A DNA stretch of 64,000 nt from Paramacrobiotus metropolitanus (GCF_019649055.1 NW_026570369.1:186001-250000); one strand, 5' to 3'; shown: positions 1-10,316, counted from the first letter of the stretch. The notes: generated from the letters alone by a model not told the origin. Numbers and translations: made by a program.

Positions 1-489
1 AACTATTTTTCTCTTTGAAAATGATGAAGATGCGTGTGCACTCTGTATGAATATTATGGAAATAAATGAATGCATAATGTGACGCGAGCGTGCACAAACT
101 TTCACTCACCTTACAATATTGGTCCATGACATGTGAGTAAGCGAATGAAATTCTGATAAGAACAGCAACAACAACAACAACATACACGGCGCCTCTTTAA
201 TGGATAAAAAATGGAAAATAATTGTAAACTTTTGCAGCGTGCAGAGTATGGGAATAAGAGCTAAATCGATTTCTTATCACTACTGACAGAGAACCCCGTG
301 TTGAAAGTGTGAAGCAGATCTCCATTGATGCATGCAAAAGTGCATTCGGTGCACGTGAGCGTGAACAAAGAGAGGAGAGTAAGAGAAACAGACAGAACCG
401 CTGAAATTATACTTGCATGCTGGCCACCTGTTGCCTTGTAAGTATATGAACAGAGAGCGAGCGAGCGAGCAAGCAAGAGGCAAGAGCAC

Positions 490-497
490 GTGTGCGT

Positions 498-533
<36 letters not shown>
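490..533. repeat. GT-rich microsatellite
   Basis: Alternating GTGTGC units pass into a pure (GT)n run of about 20 bp. Confidence 0.9.
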
Positions 534-839
534 AGCGCGAGTTTTATATAAAACCCGGCCCGAGCGCAGGTTAAGGGCCAGGGGCAGTGGGCCCCTGCTT
601 ATAACAGCGGGCGTATACGGCAACCGCCCATTAGTGCTGCTGGATTAGGGGCGACGCCAACGGCACCGGTTTGAGTACTATTCATCACATGTGTACGAAT
701 TTGGTATCACGTACCGACACAATTCCTATAAATAGAAGATCGTAACAAAACCCCTTACATCACGGAAGTGAACAAAACAACCTTAAGGTTATTGTCGATA
801 GCATGCAAGAGTTGGTCGCGCTAGCGCGCTCCGGTTGTG

Positions 840-1345
840 TTTTAGGTATGGGAATTTTGATCTAGGAATTAGGAATGTGGAAATATTGGTATAATAAAAA
901 CTGGATATGGTAAAATTAAAGAGTTATTAGCATTTGGCATTACTAGAGAGTTTTAGGTATGGAAATGTAATTTAAAATTAGAAATGTGGAAATATTTCGT
1001 ATAATAATACTAGAAAAATATAAATGGTAAATTATAGAGGAAAGCTTTCGAGATGTTTTTAAATGTTTCGAAATTTAAGAAACGCAGAATTTTGAAATAA
1101 AGAGATAATGGCCACTGAGCGGGCCAGCTTTGGAAATGCAGTATATCGAAGGGTTTTAAAATCTAAGAACTAAAATTATAATTATTATTGATCTTTTTGG
1201 AACTTTCTAGGATGTTACAGTGTTAACTTCGAAACGTTTTCTAAATCTCAGGCTTATCAAAATCTTTTCAAAGCCACTTAGGGTTGTTACGAAAGCGCGC
1301 GACCAGTTGCGTTTTAGGAATAGAGTGTAGAAATATGTCGTTTAT
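840..1345. repeat. Degenerate ~110-bp repeat with recurring TTTTAGG(T/A)AT...TGTGGAAATAT core
   Basis: The core 'gttttaggtatggaa ... ggaatgtggaaatatt' recurs near 838-880, 950-995 and, more diverged, 1310-1340. The first and last copies follow a similar GCGCGC...GTTG lead-in. It looks like an old tandem duplication; no coding signal is seen. Confidence 0.45.
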
Positions 1346-1787
1346 TTTGTAGCAACACTTTTTTTATTGGAAAAAGTAGAAATTTTAAATTATAGTGCTA
1401 GGACGTATCAGCTGGTTATAGTTATATATTTATTAACCGCTGGATTAAGTCGGAAAGGGAGCGTATAATTATTGCATATTATGTGTATTCCACTTATTGT
1501 AAGCACAGTTTGCAACATAGCAGCACATTTATAGGTGCGTATTTTATGCAGGCGCAGGCTGGCTAGGTAAATTCAGAGGACATACCGGCTATCTCATCCT
1601 ACACTGGACGCAGACAACATTTTTTCCCGCACAAACGTATTCATAACGCTCTGCTCCGCATTGCTGTTCACGAGCAATTTATACCGCCTTATACCAACCT
1701 ATAATTACTTGTATAGATAACTGTTATCGCCAGAGTTATTAGTTACTCTTTTAACACAACTCGGTGACAACTGCAAAAATTTTAGTT

Positions 1788-1945
1788 TGAGACTCGGGCC
1801 GTCACCTGCCAGACTCAAAGTCTTATTATTCAGATTCAGAGTTTGGTAGTCAGATTCAGAGTTTTAGGATCCGAATCATACTTTTAGTATTCAGACTCAG
1901 ACTTTTAGCATTCAGAACCAGATTCAGACTCAGACTTTCAGCGCA
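1788..1945. repeat. Degenerate CAGATTCAGAGTTTTAG minisatellite
   Basis: About eight imperfect copies of a roughly 20-bp unit built on CAGA(C/T)TCAGA(G/C)TTTTAG follow each other. Confidence 0.6.
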
Positions 1946-2611
1946 GACCTGATAGAAATGGTAGCAAGGTGGCCTTTGATGAAATAACCTTCTTTTTTCC
2001 ACAAACAACGGTTTTTTTGTTCAACCTGCATTTCGTTCAGGTAACTTCTAGCAAAAGATTGCATGCGAAGCTTTTTCAATGATAAAAGTAAGAATGGGGG
2101 TGGAAGTATTCTGAATGGCAGTGCTTTGCATGCTAAGTGCGAGAATTGTGCATGTTAAGTACGGTTTCGAGAAAAATGCCCTGGGTGGATGCAAAAATGG
2201 TTTTTCCCATTGTTTTAGAATTACAGATCAAATGTAGTTACATAATTAGTGTAGTGTATAATTAATCTAAGTCAAAATATGTAATCAGGAAAATCAGATA
2301 AATAGATGAAAACTAATAGCCATTGCCGGTCCGAAAAATACCATAATCTGCCTTTTCACACGCTTGTAAAGTGACGCAATTGCCATCCAAAAATTTGTTA
2401 ACATGTATCGTTCATAACGTGTTTAAACGTGTCGGGGTGCCGAAGGACAGCCAATACTTATTAGAAACCACTTGATTTTAAGCCAAAATTAACTTTTCAG
2501 TAGCCATACAAAAGCCAAAACCGGAGAGAAAGTCAATGAATTATGAATACTGACTTATCTAACCCCGCTAAAGCAAACAAACCAACTCATACGCTAAAGC
2601 AAACAAACCAA

Positions 2612-2649
2612 CGTAAAGAGTAAACTCAAAACGGAGTTTACTCTTTACG
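2612..2649. repeat. Perfect 16-bp stem hairpin
   Basis: CGTAAAGAGTAAACTC at 2612-2627 is exactly complementary to 2634-2649 across a 6-nt loop. It directly follows two direct copies of a 'gctaaagcaaacaaaccaac' segment. Confidence 0.8.
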
Positions 2650-2911
2650 CTTATAAAGCCCAAGGTCAGTAGTAAAAAGCGTATGTCACTTGTATAGATT
2701 AAAAATAATCTAAGCACATAAAAAACTGACGATGTGCTCGCTTAGAAACTTGTGCATAGCAAACGCTTAGAAACTTGCTTAGTAACTTGTGCGGCTTGAG
2801 CGTATGAATCATCGCGTGTTAATACTTAGCTCTTTATGAAGCCATTACCATTTTAAATAGCTAATCGCTTGTGGTTATCTTTGGCGGCGGCGAAACAAGA
2901 ACTTCGGATTA

Positions 2912-2949
2912 GTACCGCAGTTGCCAGTTGGCGCAGCCAACTGCGGTAC
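2912..2949. repeat. 12-bp stem hairpin at the border of pseudogene A
   Basis: GTACCGCAGTTG (2912-2923) pairs exactly with 2938-2949. It lies just upstream of the first recognisable BTB/BACK-derived bases and may mark a rearrangement junction. Confidence 0.7.
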
Positions 2950-2993
2950 CTGTTTCTATTGAATATCGCAGTGTGAATATGTTTCTATTATAT

Positions 2994-4607
2994 TCACAAT
3001 GTGCTCCGTCTGTGGCGTCTGTCTCGGCGGGATGGGCTGGTGGATTTGGGAGGACTGGTCATTGCGGTCGTTGTTCCGCAGCATCCACGCCGCACTCCGT
3101 TTACGGAGACTGACATGTTCTCCCAGTGCAGTGCGGAGGAGATTGCCAAGCTGTGGCGTCTGGCCCGTCGGGAGAAACTGGAGACCATCGACCTGGAGAA
3201 ACTGACCGTTGAGGGGCTTCTTCAGCATCACCCACGCCGTCCTCAGTTTACCGAATCAGAGGCGCTTCCACTTCACCCGCAACGAACTCATCAAGTTGGA
3301 GACACCGTTGCAGCCGAGGTTGGACCGACGCTGGCCCAAGATCGCCGCTGACGGTTTCGCGGTGGCCGTCGGCCGGGAGCTGATCGTCAGCAGTTCGGCG
3401 TACGGTTTCGCGGGGGACGCCATGATGGCGCTGGACTGTATCAGCGGTATTTCGCGCACCCTCATAGTCAACGCCCCGTTCGCAGAATGTTTGTTTGCGG
3501 TGGCCCTGGGCAGCAAATTTTACCGTGCTTGCAAAGCGAAGAGCGGGTATGGTGAAGTGTGGTACGATTTTGATATGGCAACTAGGCAACTGCGTCAGAT
3601 CGGACAAATCCTGTATTACACGTTCGAGAAGCAACCGCGACGGGTGATCTGGGTGCCGAAAGGCAAAGCTAAAGCCAAACGATCGGAGAAAGGTGAACTT
3701 CGTACGGTTGAATGGGAAACGCTTCAGCAGATGAGGAATGATGGCATCAAGTGCGTAGAGCAGAGGAAAGAGTACGCGGACATCGCCGCAAGATATCTGC
3801 GATATAATCGGTAAGCTCATCCTCTCCTCTGTTAAAACACTGTTTTATAGGTCTTGTCTTTTATTGCAGTATCTCCAATCTCCATGGAAGCGTACGCGCT
3901 TTCTAAAGATCGAATCTGCTTTCTCTCGGTGAGATCCGTTGACGAGAGAACCGATATTTATCCGGCGGGTTGGGTGGAATTCTACGACATCTCCAGCAAT
4001 ACGGGGACGAAGCACACCAGTTGGGAGGAGCCGACGCAATGCCAGAGTCACAGCCAGATCATCGTCTTCCAGGCCTATCTGTACTTCACGGGCGGCTGCA
4101 CGTATGGTAACCCCTTAGTTTCAGACAGAAGAAACGGGAGCCCGATAACCGCCTGCTATCGCGTCTCTCTGAGCCGCGCTCAGTCCCAACCGGAGCGTAT
4201 CGCGGATCTTAACGTGGCGCGCTACCATCACTGCGTCTTCGTCAAGGACGGCCAGATTTGGGTGTACGGCGGAACGACCCACTCGCCGGGAATATTAGAC
4301 GGAACCGTGCGGTGACGTTCTTCGAAACCTACAATGCCGAGGCTGACCAGTGGTCCTTGATGGAGGTGCCGATGTCGAAAGACTGGATGAGGAACTGATT
4401 GAAGGGGATTATGCGCAGAACTCGGTGTGCTTACCCTTGCCGTATCGCGTTCCGGCGGTGTGCGACGGTTCTGGATATCGGAATGACGACAATTATGATT
4501 ACAACGACAAAACGAACTTTAATTACCGGATGACTGACATGTTCATCAAAGACTGGCGTTTGGAGTACGAGCGTGAAAGCGAGTGGCCCGGTGGTCTGGA
4601 TGACTGA
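2994..4607 (+). pseudogene. BTB/BACK/Kelch family copy A, rearranged pseudogene
   Basis: This copy lacks the BTB domain. It begins in the BACK segment (LRLWRLSRRDGL, about 3003), repeats part of BACK a second time (LWRLARREKLETIDLEKL), then passes without an intron into the middle of exon 2 near 3265. Intact paralogues have an exon 1 end, an intron and about 80 further codons between these points, so an internal deletion fused exon 1 to exon 2. The exon 2 segment stays open to a donor at 3811 but carries about 48 extra residues, rich in K and E, before the usual YNR end. Exon 3 (3870-4607) is out of phase with that donor and is frameshifted again near 4280-4330. Kelch-like landmarks (FTGGC, PERIADLNVARYHH, IWVYGGTTH) remain readable. 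Confidence 0.8.
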
Positions 4608-5192
4608 CGACATGGGCTATAATCTTTACGTTTCCGCCGGTTTTGTGTTCGTCTGAAGTTCTAGCAGCATTTTTGCTGAAAGCAGTTTTCCGTCCATATT
4701 GCATCTAGTTTAGTAAGTATGTATTTCTTTTGGAAGCAGTTTGTGTGTAACCGTAATTTAACCGCGTTTTTTTTTCTAATGTTTTGTCCTACCTAGTATT
4801 TTTTTACGTGTATTTGCCTTTTGATTCATGATCACGTAAAGCAACGTTGAACTTTGTTAAGTAACAATATACTGTAAGTAAATTTCCATGTGCATTACAA
4901 AACTGCCATCGTACATTACAATCGAGTCACGAGGTGTCACTCATTATTATTGTAAAAGAGTTCGTTTGGCAGTAAAACAGAAGACTTTTTCCAAAAAGTA
5001 CGAATGTGTTTTTACGCTAATCGCGCTTTGCAACAAATTTCAATTTCAAGGCCAAAGATTGTTTCCGTTGTCTGGTGGAATTGTACGGTACAGCGTGGGT
5101 ACAGTACGGCTTTACTATGATCTTTGCATACTGGTTTGCAGTTTGCATTCCACAAGGTTTATTTAGAGCCATTTCCCCCCCCCTTCGCCAAT
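4608..5192. other. Intergenic spacer between copies A and B
   Basis: It contains the 3' flank of copy A and the upstream region of copy B. A C9 run sits at 5175-5183 just before the B start codon. No other gene is seen. Confidence 0.5.
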
Positions 5193-5263
5193 ATGGACGA
5201 GAATCGCACGGCGACCAAGAAGTTAAAGACTGCGCACCAGCAACACCAGATCCCAACGAAGAC
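5193..5263 (+). pseudogene. Copy B exon 1, left fragment (interrupted by Polinton)
   Basis: The ATG at 5193 opens the basic N-terminal segment typical of the family (KKLKTAHQQHQ, compare KKSKAAHQQHQ in copy D). The frame runs exactly to the GAAGAC at 5258-5263, where Polinton DNA starts. The sixth base of that repeat is the second base of a codon that is completed at 25226 on the other side of the element. Before insertion, the BTB frame was therefore continuous through this point. In the present sequence the frame runs into the terminal repeat and stops near 5342. Confidence 0.85.
5258..5263. repeat. Target site duplication, left copy (GAAGAC)
   Basis: The identical hexamer follows the element at 25220-25225. 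Removing the element plus one copy restores the reading frame and the alignment to paralogues. Polintons are known to make 6-bp duplications. Confidence 0.95.
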
Positions 5264-6118
5264 AGTAGTAAGGTTAACAGGTAAGACCACTTTGTCAAGA
5301 CTAGCGGAGGTGTACAAAATTAATATGAGACAAGCGGATTAATGGACCGGGTGGGGAAAGAATGCCCGGGGGTTTATAATATAGTAGTGCGTACTGTATG
5401 TATATTATATTATGTACAGTATCTTGTGCAGTCACTCGGCAACGTGTGTTAGTCAGCGCTGGGAAAATGTGGTTTGTTGTGGTTCTTCACGACCGCAGCA
5501 TACTTATGTAATACTGTAGCCGTTAGATGATGTGAGACCACTGATAGATCCGGGCGCTGCCTTCCACTCGTTAGCCATTGAGCATGAGCCTTCCTCCCAC
5601 CGGGCGGCGCACACTTTGCCTTGCATTTAGTATTGTGCTGCTCCTGCCAGGGGCACCCCAAAAATCACAACAAATCAGATTTATAAATAGAAAACTATCA
5701 GCGCTCTGTCATTGTGCTCTTAAAACAAATTTCTTTTGTTGCAAAGAATTAAAAAATAGTAAAGAACAGTAAAACGTGTCAAATGTTGGTAGCAGCTGAG
5801 GAAAATCAAATACATTTTTTGCATGGAGCAAAGTATGGATATTGGGCTGGCATTTTTCCGTACACTAGACTCTATGGTCTCACTTCATCTAGCGGTTACA
5901 GTAGTCGAAACCCTGCGCCCCTCATGGCAGTAGAATGGGGTACATCACTTCGTCTCGCTGCGTACTACGGTACATACGGTGCAAGCGAAGATGGCGTTGC
6001 TGCATGTACGGCACAGTGTGGTATACCACCGGTCAATGCACGTGGGCTGACGGCCCCCTGTCAGCCGGCCCATGCACTGTATTGCGCATACATTAGCGTA
6101 TAACGCATTCGAAAATTA
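5264..6118. repeat. Polinton terminal inverted repeat, left (~855 bp)
   Basis: It matches the reverse complement of 24486-25219 almost base for base apart from small indels. One block of roughly 110-120 bp (about 5625-5735) is present here but absent on the right. Similarity ends just after the stop of the small frame at 5783-6103. Confidence 0.92.
5783..6103 (+). CDS. Hypothetical 106-residue ORF inside the left TIR
   Basis: The frame begins MLVAAEENQIHFLHG, is rich in Tyr, Ala and Gly and shows no domain I recognise. A near-identical frame occurs in the right TIR, with about three substitutions over 106 residues before the C-terminal end. Duplication of the TIR alone explains why both exist, so conservation is not independent evidence of coding. 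It reads inward, toward the element centre, like genes sometimes found in the TIRs of large DNA viruses. No function is proposed. Confidence 0.3.
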   Translation: MLVAAEENQIHFLHGAKYGYWAGIFPYTRLYGLTSSSGYSSRNPAPLMAVEWGTSLRLAAYYGTYGASEDGVAACTAQCGIPPVNARGLTAPCQPAHALYCAYISV

Positions 6119-6370
6119 AAATGGTATTAAAATAGAAAATTGTATCGTAACACTTTGCACTATCACGTCGCCGCACGATCATCGAATAGTTTTATTTTTC
6201 AACACCAATATCAGGCCAGCAAGCGCGCAATGGTACATAAGGAAGAACAAAACCAAGGAAATTAATATTAAAAAAATTCCAAGGCGAGACTTGAAAATAA
6301 GTCAGTATTAAAAAAAATCTTTTTAAAAAAACCAAAATGCCAAAACAAATCCGCTTACCGTTTGAAGGCA

Positions 6371-7029
6371 CTAATCAAATGTGATGACCTCTGGCACCGA
6401 TTCTCCAGGTCCCTCAATGGCATCGCCTTCATCCTCTTCTTCGTTATCCGCATCCATGGCTTCGTCTAAAATTGTAGCATTAATGAAAGAATTGTACAAA
6501 GGTAGAGCTATCGACTTACCGCTGAGAAACCAGGAAATGTCATCGTTATCATCTTCATCGCTGTCGACATCATAAGCGGTGATGATGAACAACTTAACCC
6601 GAGGGAACGCATCCACCATCCAGCGGTCGTAGCCACGGATCTCACACAGCTCGTTGCCTTCGACATCGAGCGCGCGTAGCTTCGGAAGACGCGTCAACGG
6701 TACCAATTCATCGCGGTACCCGAGCTAGTCCCCGACGATGGACAGCTTCTGCAAGTTGGGGAAACACGCGGGTATGACGCTCAGGTCTTTTAGGTGGTTG
6801 TCACCCAACATTAGTACACGAAGATTGGGCAGGCGTGGCATCCCCTCCAAGGACCAGAGGTTACAATCAATAAGGCTGAGCTTTTCCATTCCTTGTAACT
6901 TGGCGAACCCAGGAAGGACCGATGGCGGAATCTGTTTCCGTCGAACACCGCTTCCGGGGTTTGGGGGCTCAGCTTGCTAAATAAGATGCGGTAAGCTACC
7001 TCTTTATAAGCGAGAGAAGTTGCAGGCAT
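6371..7029 (-). pseudogene. ANP32-like leucine-rich-repeat protein with acidic tail, broken
   Basis: Read leftward from an ATG at 7029, the N-terminal frame gives MPATSLAYKEVAYRIL. The reading then moves to another frame (about 6900) that encodes LRR units (LPNLRVLMLGDN, FPNLQKLSIVGD). A TAG near 6727 interrupts it, and it resumes as LVPLTRLPKLRALDVEGNEL and a capping segment YDRWMVDAFPRVKLF. A run rich in Asp and Glu completes the protein. LRRs capped by this kind of segment plus an acidic tail resemble the ANP32/LANP family of nuclear chaperone-like proteins. A 55-bp intron is likely at 6466-6520 (donor GTAAGT, acceptor TTTTAG), although the frame also stays open through it. I infer capture from a host. 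The gene lies just inside the left TIR and downstream of palindrome cluster 1. Confidence 0.6.
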
Positions 7030-7120
7030 TTTTTAGTGATTTATCGACTAAGAAAAACAGGTGATTTCAAAAACAGACTGCAAGAAACGTAATCCCAGCT
7101 TTACCTTTATATACTGAACA

Positions 7121-7294
7121 GGATAATCCGTTTTGAGAAGTATAATCGTTTTTGATTATCCTAGTACTAGTACTCTATGGTAACGGTAGTACGTATAATC
7201 GGTTCTGATTATCTCACTTACGAGTTAAATAACCAAAATCGATTATCCCATCAAAGATAATCGTTTTTGATTATACCCAAGATAATATATAAAG
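7121..7294. promoter_or_regulatory. Palindrome cluster 1 (GATAATC-N6-GATTATC) with TATA-like box
   Basis: Full sites occur at 7142-7160, 7195-7213 and 7255-7274, with half-sites near 7121 and 7231-7247. A TATA-like ATATATAAAG follows at 7285-7294. The cluster lies between the start of the leftward LRR gene (7029) and the leftward small membrane gene (7604). The same palindrome is found in two other clusters upstream of leftward genes. Confidence 0.65.
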
Positions 7295-7406
7295 CAGACC
7301 CAAAAAATCGGTAAAGGTCAGTAACGCAATGTTTTTTCAATGACTTACTGTGCACGTTTTAACATGACCGTTCGTGATTGTCATCCTACCTGCTTTTGTT
7401 CCGCCG

Positions 7407-7604
7407 TCACATCGGTAAGTCATAATGTACCATTCCGTGAAGTTTATTCCAGTGATCAGTCTGTAGAACTTTTTCAATTCCGTCCGTAACAATAAGCGTA
7501 CCGAAAACAATAAAAAACACAACGTACAAAATAATTAAAAGAGCTTTTTTGCATTTTTGCTCGACATTACGACCCAAGCACATCATATGCTGCAGGTTAG
7601 CCAT
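7407..7604 (-). CDS. Small single-pass membrane protein, 65 residues
   Basis: The frame starts MANLQHMMCLGRN, has a basic patch (KCKK) and then one strongly hydrophobic helix of about 19 residues (ALLIILYVVFFIVFGTLIV), which fits a transmembrane segment with its N-terminus inside. It is divergent from the IAP gene that starts at 7678, leaving a 73-bp shared upstream region. I do not recognise the family; small membrane proteins are common in Polintons and related viruses. Confidence 0.45.
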   Translation of the reverse strand: MANLQHMMCLGRNVEQKCKKALLIILYVVFFIVFGTLIVTDGIEKVLQTDHWNKLHGMVHYDLPM

Positions 7605-7677
7605 TGTGAAGCCGATAAAGTACGAGTACGACCGTAGTCCTTAAATAGACATTCATGTACAGGCTGCCGAACGACAG

Positions 7678-8523
7678 ATGAGTTTGGACGATCGCTTAAA
7701 GACGTCTGACAAATGGCCCTTGTCGTACGTTTCACCGCAGTCCCTTGCGGAAGCTGGTTTCATCTACACAGGAGAAGGAGACGAAGTAAAGTGTGTGCTG
7801 TGCCGGATGGTTCATTTCAACTGGATGATCGGTGACCTGCCAAAGTTCGAGCACCGGCGTGTCAGTCCGGAATGCCCGTTCGCTGCTCTAGTGGCGGATG
7901 GTGAGGTGTATGTTCCGGCCATGAAGGAATACCGCGATCGATTTGCCACGTACGCTAAATGGCCGGGCCAAGTCATTAGCCAACGCCCAATGGATATGGC
8001 CAATGCCGGGTTCTTTTTTATGGGGGGAATGTGGGATCAGGTGTAATGCTTCTGCTGTGGCCGTAAACTGATGCAGTGGACACGCGATGACGACCCGTGG
8101 ATTGAGCACGCCAAGGATGAACCTCGGTGTGAGTATTTATTGGAGAAAAAAGGCCCGCGATTTATTCAGGAGGTTCGACGGTTTCACAATATCGATGAAT
8201 TGAAGTGGGCGGGTAGCTGCGTAAGAATCGAATGGATTTTTTGGTGGCGCTTGCCAGGGACGAAGGTGTGTATTACACGTACCTGATAAAGGCTGTCCTA
8301 CGGTTTCGGCGTTTCAATCGCATCCAGGACCTCGTGAGAGCGGCAAATAAAATCAAGGCTCGTACCATCGAAGCACGACTGGAGGAAAACTGTCAGCTGG
8401 AAAAGGAGTGCAGCGTACGTTTGAATAAAAACGTTTCAATCTGTTTTTCACCGTGTGGGCATGCAATTTGTTGCACTGAATGTGCTGCTTGCGTACAAGA
8501 ATCCCGCTTTGCCGTCAGCTGAT
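7678..8523 (+). pseudogene. Inhibitor-of-apoptosis protein with two BIR repeats and degenerate RING, broken
   Basis: BIR 1 (about residues 10-65) shows the LAEAGFIYTGEGD start and the zinc ligands C-x2-C...H...C. BIR 2 begins near 7950 (YAKWP...ANAGFFF) but a TAA at 8044-8046 falls just before its CFCCG ligand pair. The frame continues through the rest of the repeat, then shifts near 8235 into a third segment with a RING-like end (FSPCGHAICC). The RING lacks part of the first Cys pair and the final CPxC, so E3 ligase activity is doubtful even apart from the breaks. BIR proteins block caspases or bind IAP antagonists, and IAP genes are well known in insect large DNA viruses. Here the gene heads the rightward block, directly before the packaging ATPase. 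Confidence 0.8.
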
Positions 8524-8607
8524 TTTGGATAAAATTAAAATGTTTTTTGCATAATTAGCCTATTTAAGCCGACGTGCTTACTGGTGTGAATTATTTCGGA
8601 ATCAAAA

Positions 8608-9215
8608 ATGTTTGGGTTAATATATGATTATCCGCGCTTTTGCGCTCCTTTCGGTATGTGCATTTGTGGACCTACGATGTCGAGTAAAACGCAGTTTGTT
8701 TCACGTTACTCAAAAATAGTTCAGCGGTCATTGATCGACCACCAACTCGGATACTGTATTGTTATGGTCAGTGGCAGAAAGGTTTCGACGAACTACGAAA
8801 AGACGTTGCACAAGTTGAGTTCTTACATGGTTTGGATGACCTCTTCTCAGTGGTGCACTCTGTTGATAGCGACAGCCATATTGTAGTCGTCATCGATGAC
8901 CTGGCTACGGATCTGTGTAAAGACGTGCGGTGCGCGGACCTTTTTACCCGCAGAATACATCACAAGATTATTTCCGTCATCATGCTCCTTCAAAACCTGC
9001 ACAAACAAGGAAAGACTATGCGGGACATAACGCTGAACTCCCAGTACCTGGTACTATTTAAGAACGTGCGTGATATCAATCAGATCTCTTTATTGGCTCG
9101 TCAAACAGGACTCAAGCATTTGGTGGACGCATACCACAAAGTCACAACAGAGGCATATCAACCACTTGTCTTGGACTTACGCCAAAACTGTTTTGACTAT
9201 TTAAGGGTTCGTTAG
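8608..9215 (+). pseudogene. FtsK/HerA-type genome packaging ATPase, frameshifted
   Basis: The start ATG at 8608 leads into a P-loop (GPTMSSKTQF, residues about 22-31). The frame is lost near 8800-8840, and the remainder is read in another frame to 9215. That second part has a Walker B strand ending in two acids (HIVVVIDDL) and the sensor-like segment LNSQYLVLFKNVRD, which is typical of Polinton and adintovirus ATPases. The family translocates DNA into capsids. Total length (about 200 residues) fits the short Polinton type. One indel appears to be the only lesion. Confidence 0.88.
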
Positions 9216-9280
9216 CACGTACTCCCGAATGAGTAAATGCGTATTTATCTGGACCGAAACCGTACCAACACCTTACCAAA

Positions 9281-9607
9281 ATGTCCGAACGTGTGAAAGC
9301 TTTGGCACCCTTCATAATTACTATTCAACACCTGAAGCCGCTGCAGCGGAAGGTCTTGATGAGCTACCTGACCAAGACCCAACTTAAAGCACTGGAAGAG
9401 GTGGCTGTCAACATTGTAAAAAATACTGTGAATTTGTCTCCAGCGCACGCAGAGAAATGTAAACGCCACCGGAAAGCATTAAAGCTGATTGCCCTGCGGA
9501 GGTATCCGCTCAAAGAAAAACGGAGAATATTCCAACAAGGAGGATTCGCTGGAGCCATTTTACCTGTAATTGCCGGAGTTTTAACGTCGTTGATCTGTAA
9601 TGGATGA
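9281..9607 (+). CDS. Small basic protein with Gly-rich hydrophobic C-terminus (virion-type)
   Basis: The 108-residue frame is intact. A Lys/Arg-rich stretch (KCKRHRKALKLIALRRYPLKEK) leads into RRIFQQGGFAGAILPVIAGVLTSLI. A cluster of Lys and Arg followed by QxGGF and a hydrophobic tail is a recurrent pattern in small proteins encoded next to the ATPase and integrase of Polintons and adintoviruses, often likened to adenoviral minor core or membrane-active proteins. The stop overlaps the start of the next gene by 8 bp (9600-9607), which suggests compact, co-transcribed virion genes. The exact role is not known. Confidence 0.6.
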   Translation: MSERVKALAPFIITIQHLKPLQRKVLMSYLTKTQLKALEEVAVNIVKNTVNLSPAHAEKCKRHRKALKLIALRRYPLKEKRRIFQQGGFAGAILPVIAGVLTSLICNG

Positions 9608-10316
9608 ATTCTTCATAGTACCACGGCGTGTGATGGAGAACCGGATGCAGAACCAGCTCCAGATCAACAAGGAGCCGCCAGAAGCTCACGCCGTAATAAC
9701 GCTGGATGCGCTAGTGGCTAGAACCCTGCAACGAACCGATATAAGTGAATCTGAAAAAGCTAGCCAGTTAAGCAGTATTCTGGAACGGTTCCTCGCTCTT
9801 AAACAAAAAGCCATACCCGATGAAAATCCTTTGGAATTATCAGCTGACGTTGCCGCACAACCACCACTGATAGCTTCCGAAAAGCAGCCGGCAGCCTCTG
9901 CACCCCGAGCGGATCTACCTACCAAAGGCCAAAAGCGGGACTTGAAAAACGAGCCGGAAGACAGTAATAGACCAAAGGCAGCACGCATTGCTTTGTTTCC
10001 ACCAACACTACCGAAGAAATGACGCAAGCGATATTTTCAAGACGACAGCGGTGAAGTGCGACCAACCAAAGCAGCGCGCATAGCGTTGTTTGCCCCGACA
10101 GTACCGAGGAAACGTCGGAAACGGCAGCCCGAAGACACGGAGAACTCAACGCATCCATACAAGCGACCGCGGCGACCTCTATTTCCGGTCACCACTCCCT
10201 TTCGCGGTAAAAAGAGAATAGCGGACCAGATTGAAGGCAGTGTGAGGAAGCTGCGCTCCCGTACTATTCAAAAAGGATCGGGTGCGTCCAGAATCCAGTG
10301 GATTACTCTAACGTAA
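9600..10316 (+). pseudogene. Basic Pro/Arg-rich putative core protein with in-frame stop
   Basis: One frame runs from ATG 9600 to 10316, interrupted only by TGA at 10020-10022. On both sides of the stop the same repeat appears, (K)AARIALF(P/A)PT(L/V)P(K/R)(K/R), so the two halves are clearly one gene. The N-terminus is a helical, mixed-charge region (about 80 residues). The rest is rich in Lys, Arg and Pro (KRPRRPLFP, RKLRSR), consistent with DNA binding or nuclear import. Position between the small hydrophobic gene and integrase is typical for Polintons. A core protein role is inferred. Confidence 0.6.

Larger units (their letters stand above)
1..2911. other. Gene-free AT-rich flank
   Basis: No convincing coding region is visible on either strand. 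The stretch holds a GT/GCGTGT microsatellite near 490-533, degenerate tandem blocks at 840-1345 and 1788-1945, a 25-bp direct duplication near 2566-2612 and two hairpins listed separately. Minus-strand open frames around 261-623 owe part of their length to the microsatellite and show no family features. Confidence 0.6.

Noticed and set aside
261-623. 120-codon minus-strand frame
   Set aside because: Part of its length comes from the GT microsatellite (a run of Thr-His), with no other coding feature.
3248-3820. 190-codon minus-strand frame opposite copy A
   Set aside because: It is antisense to recognisable Kelch-family sequence; similar antisense frames recur opposite other copies because of shared codon bias.
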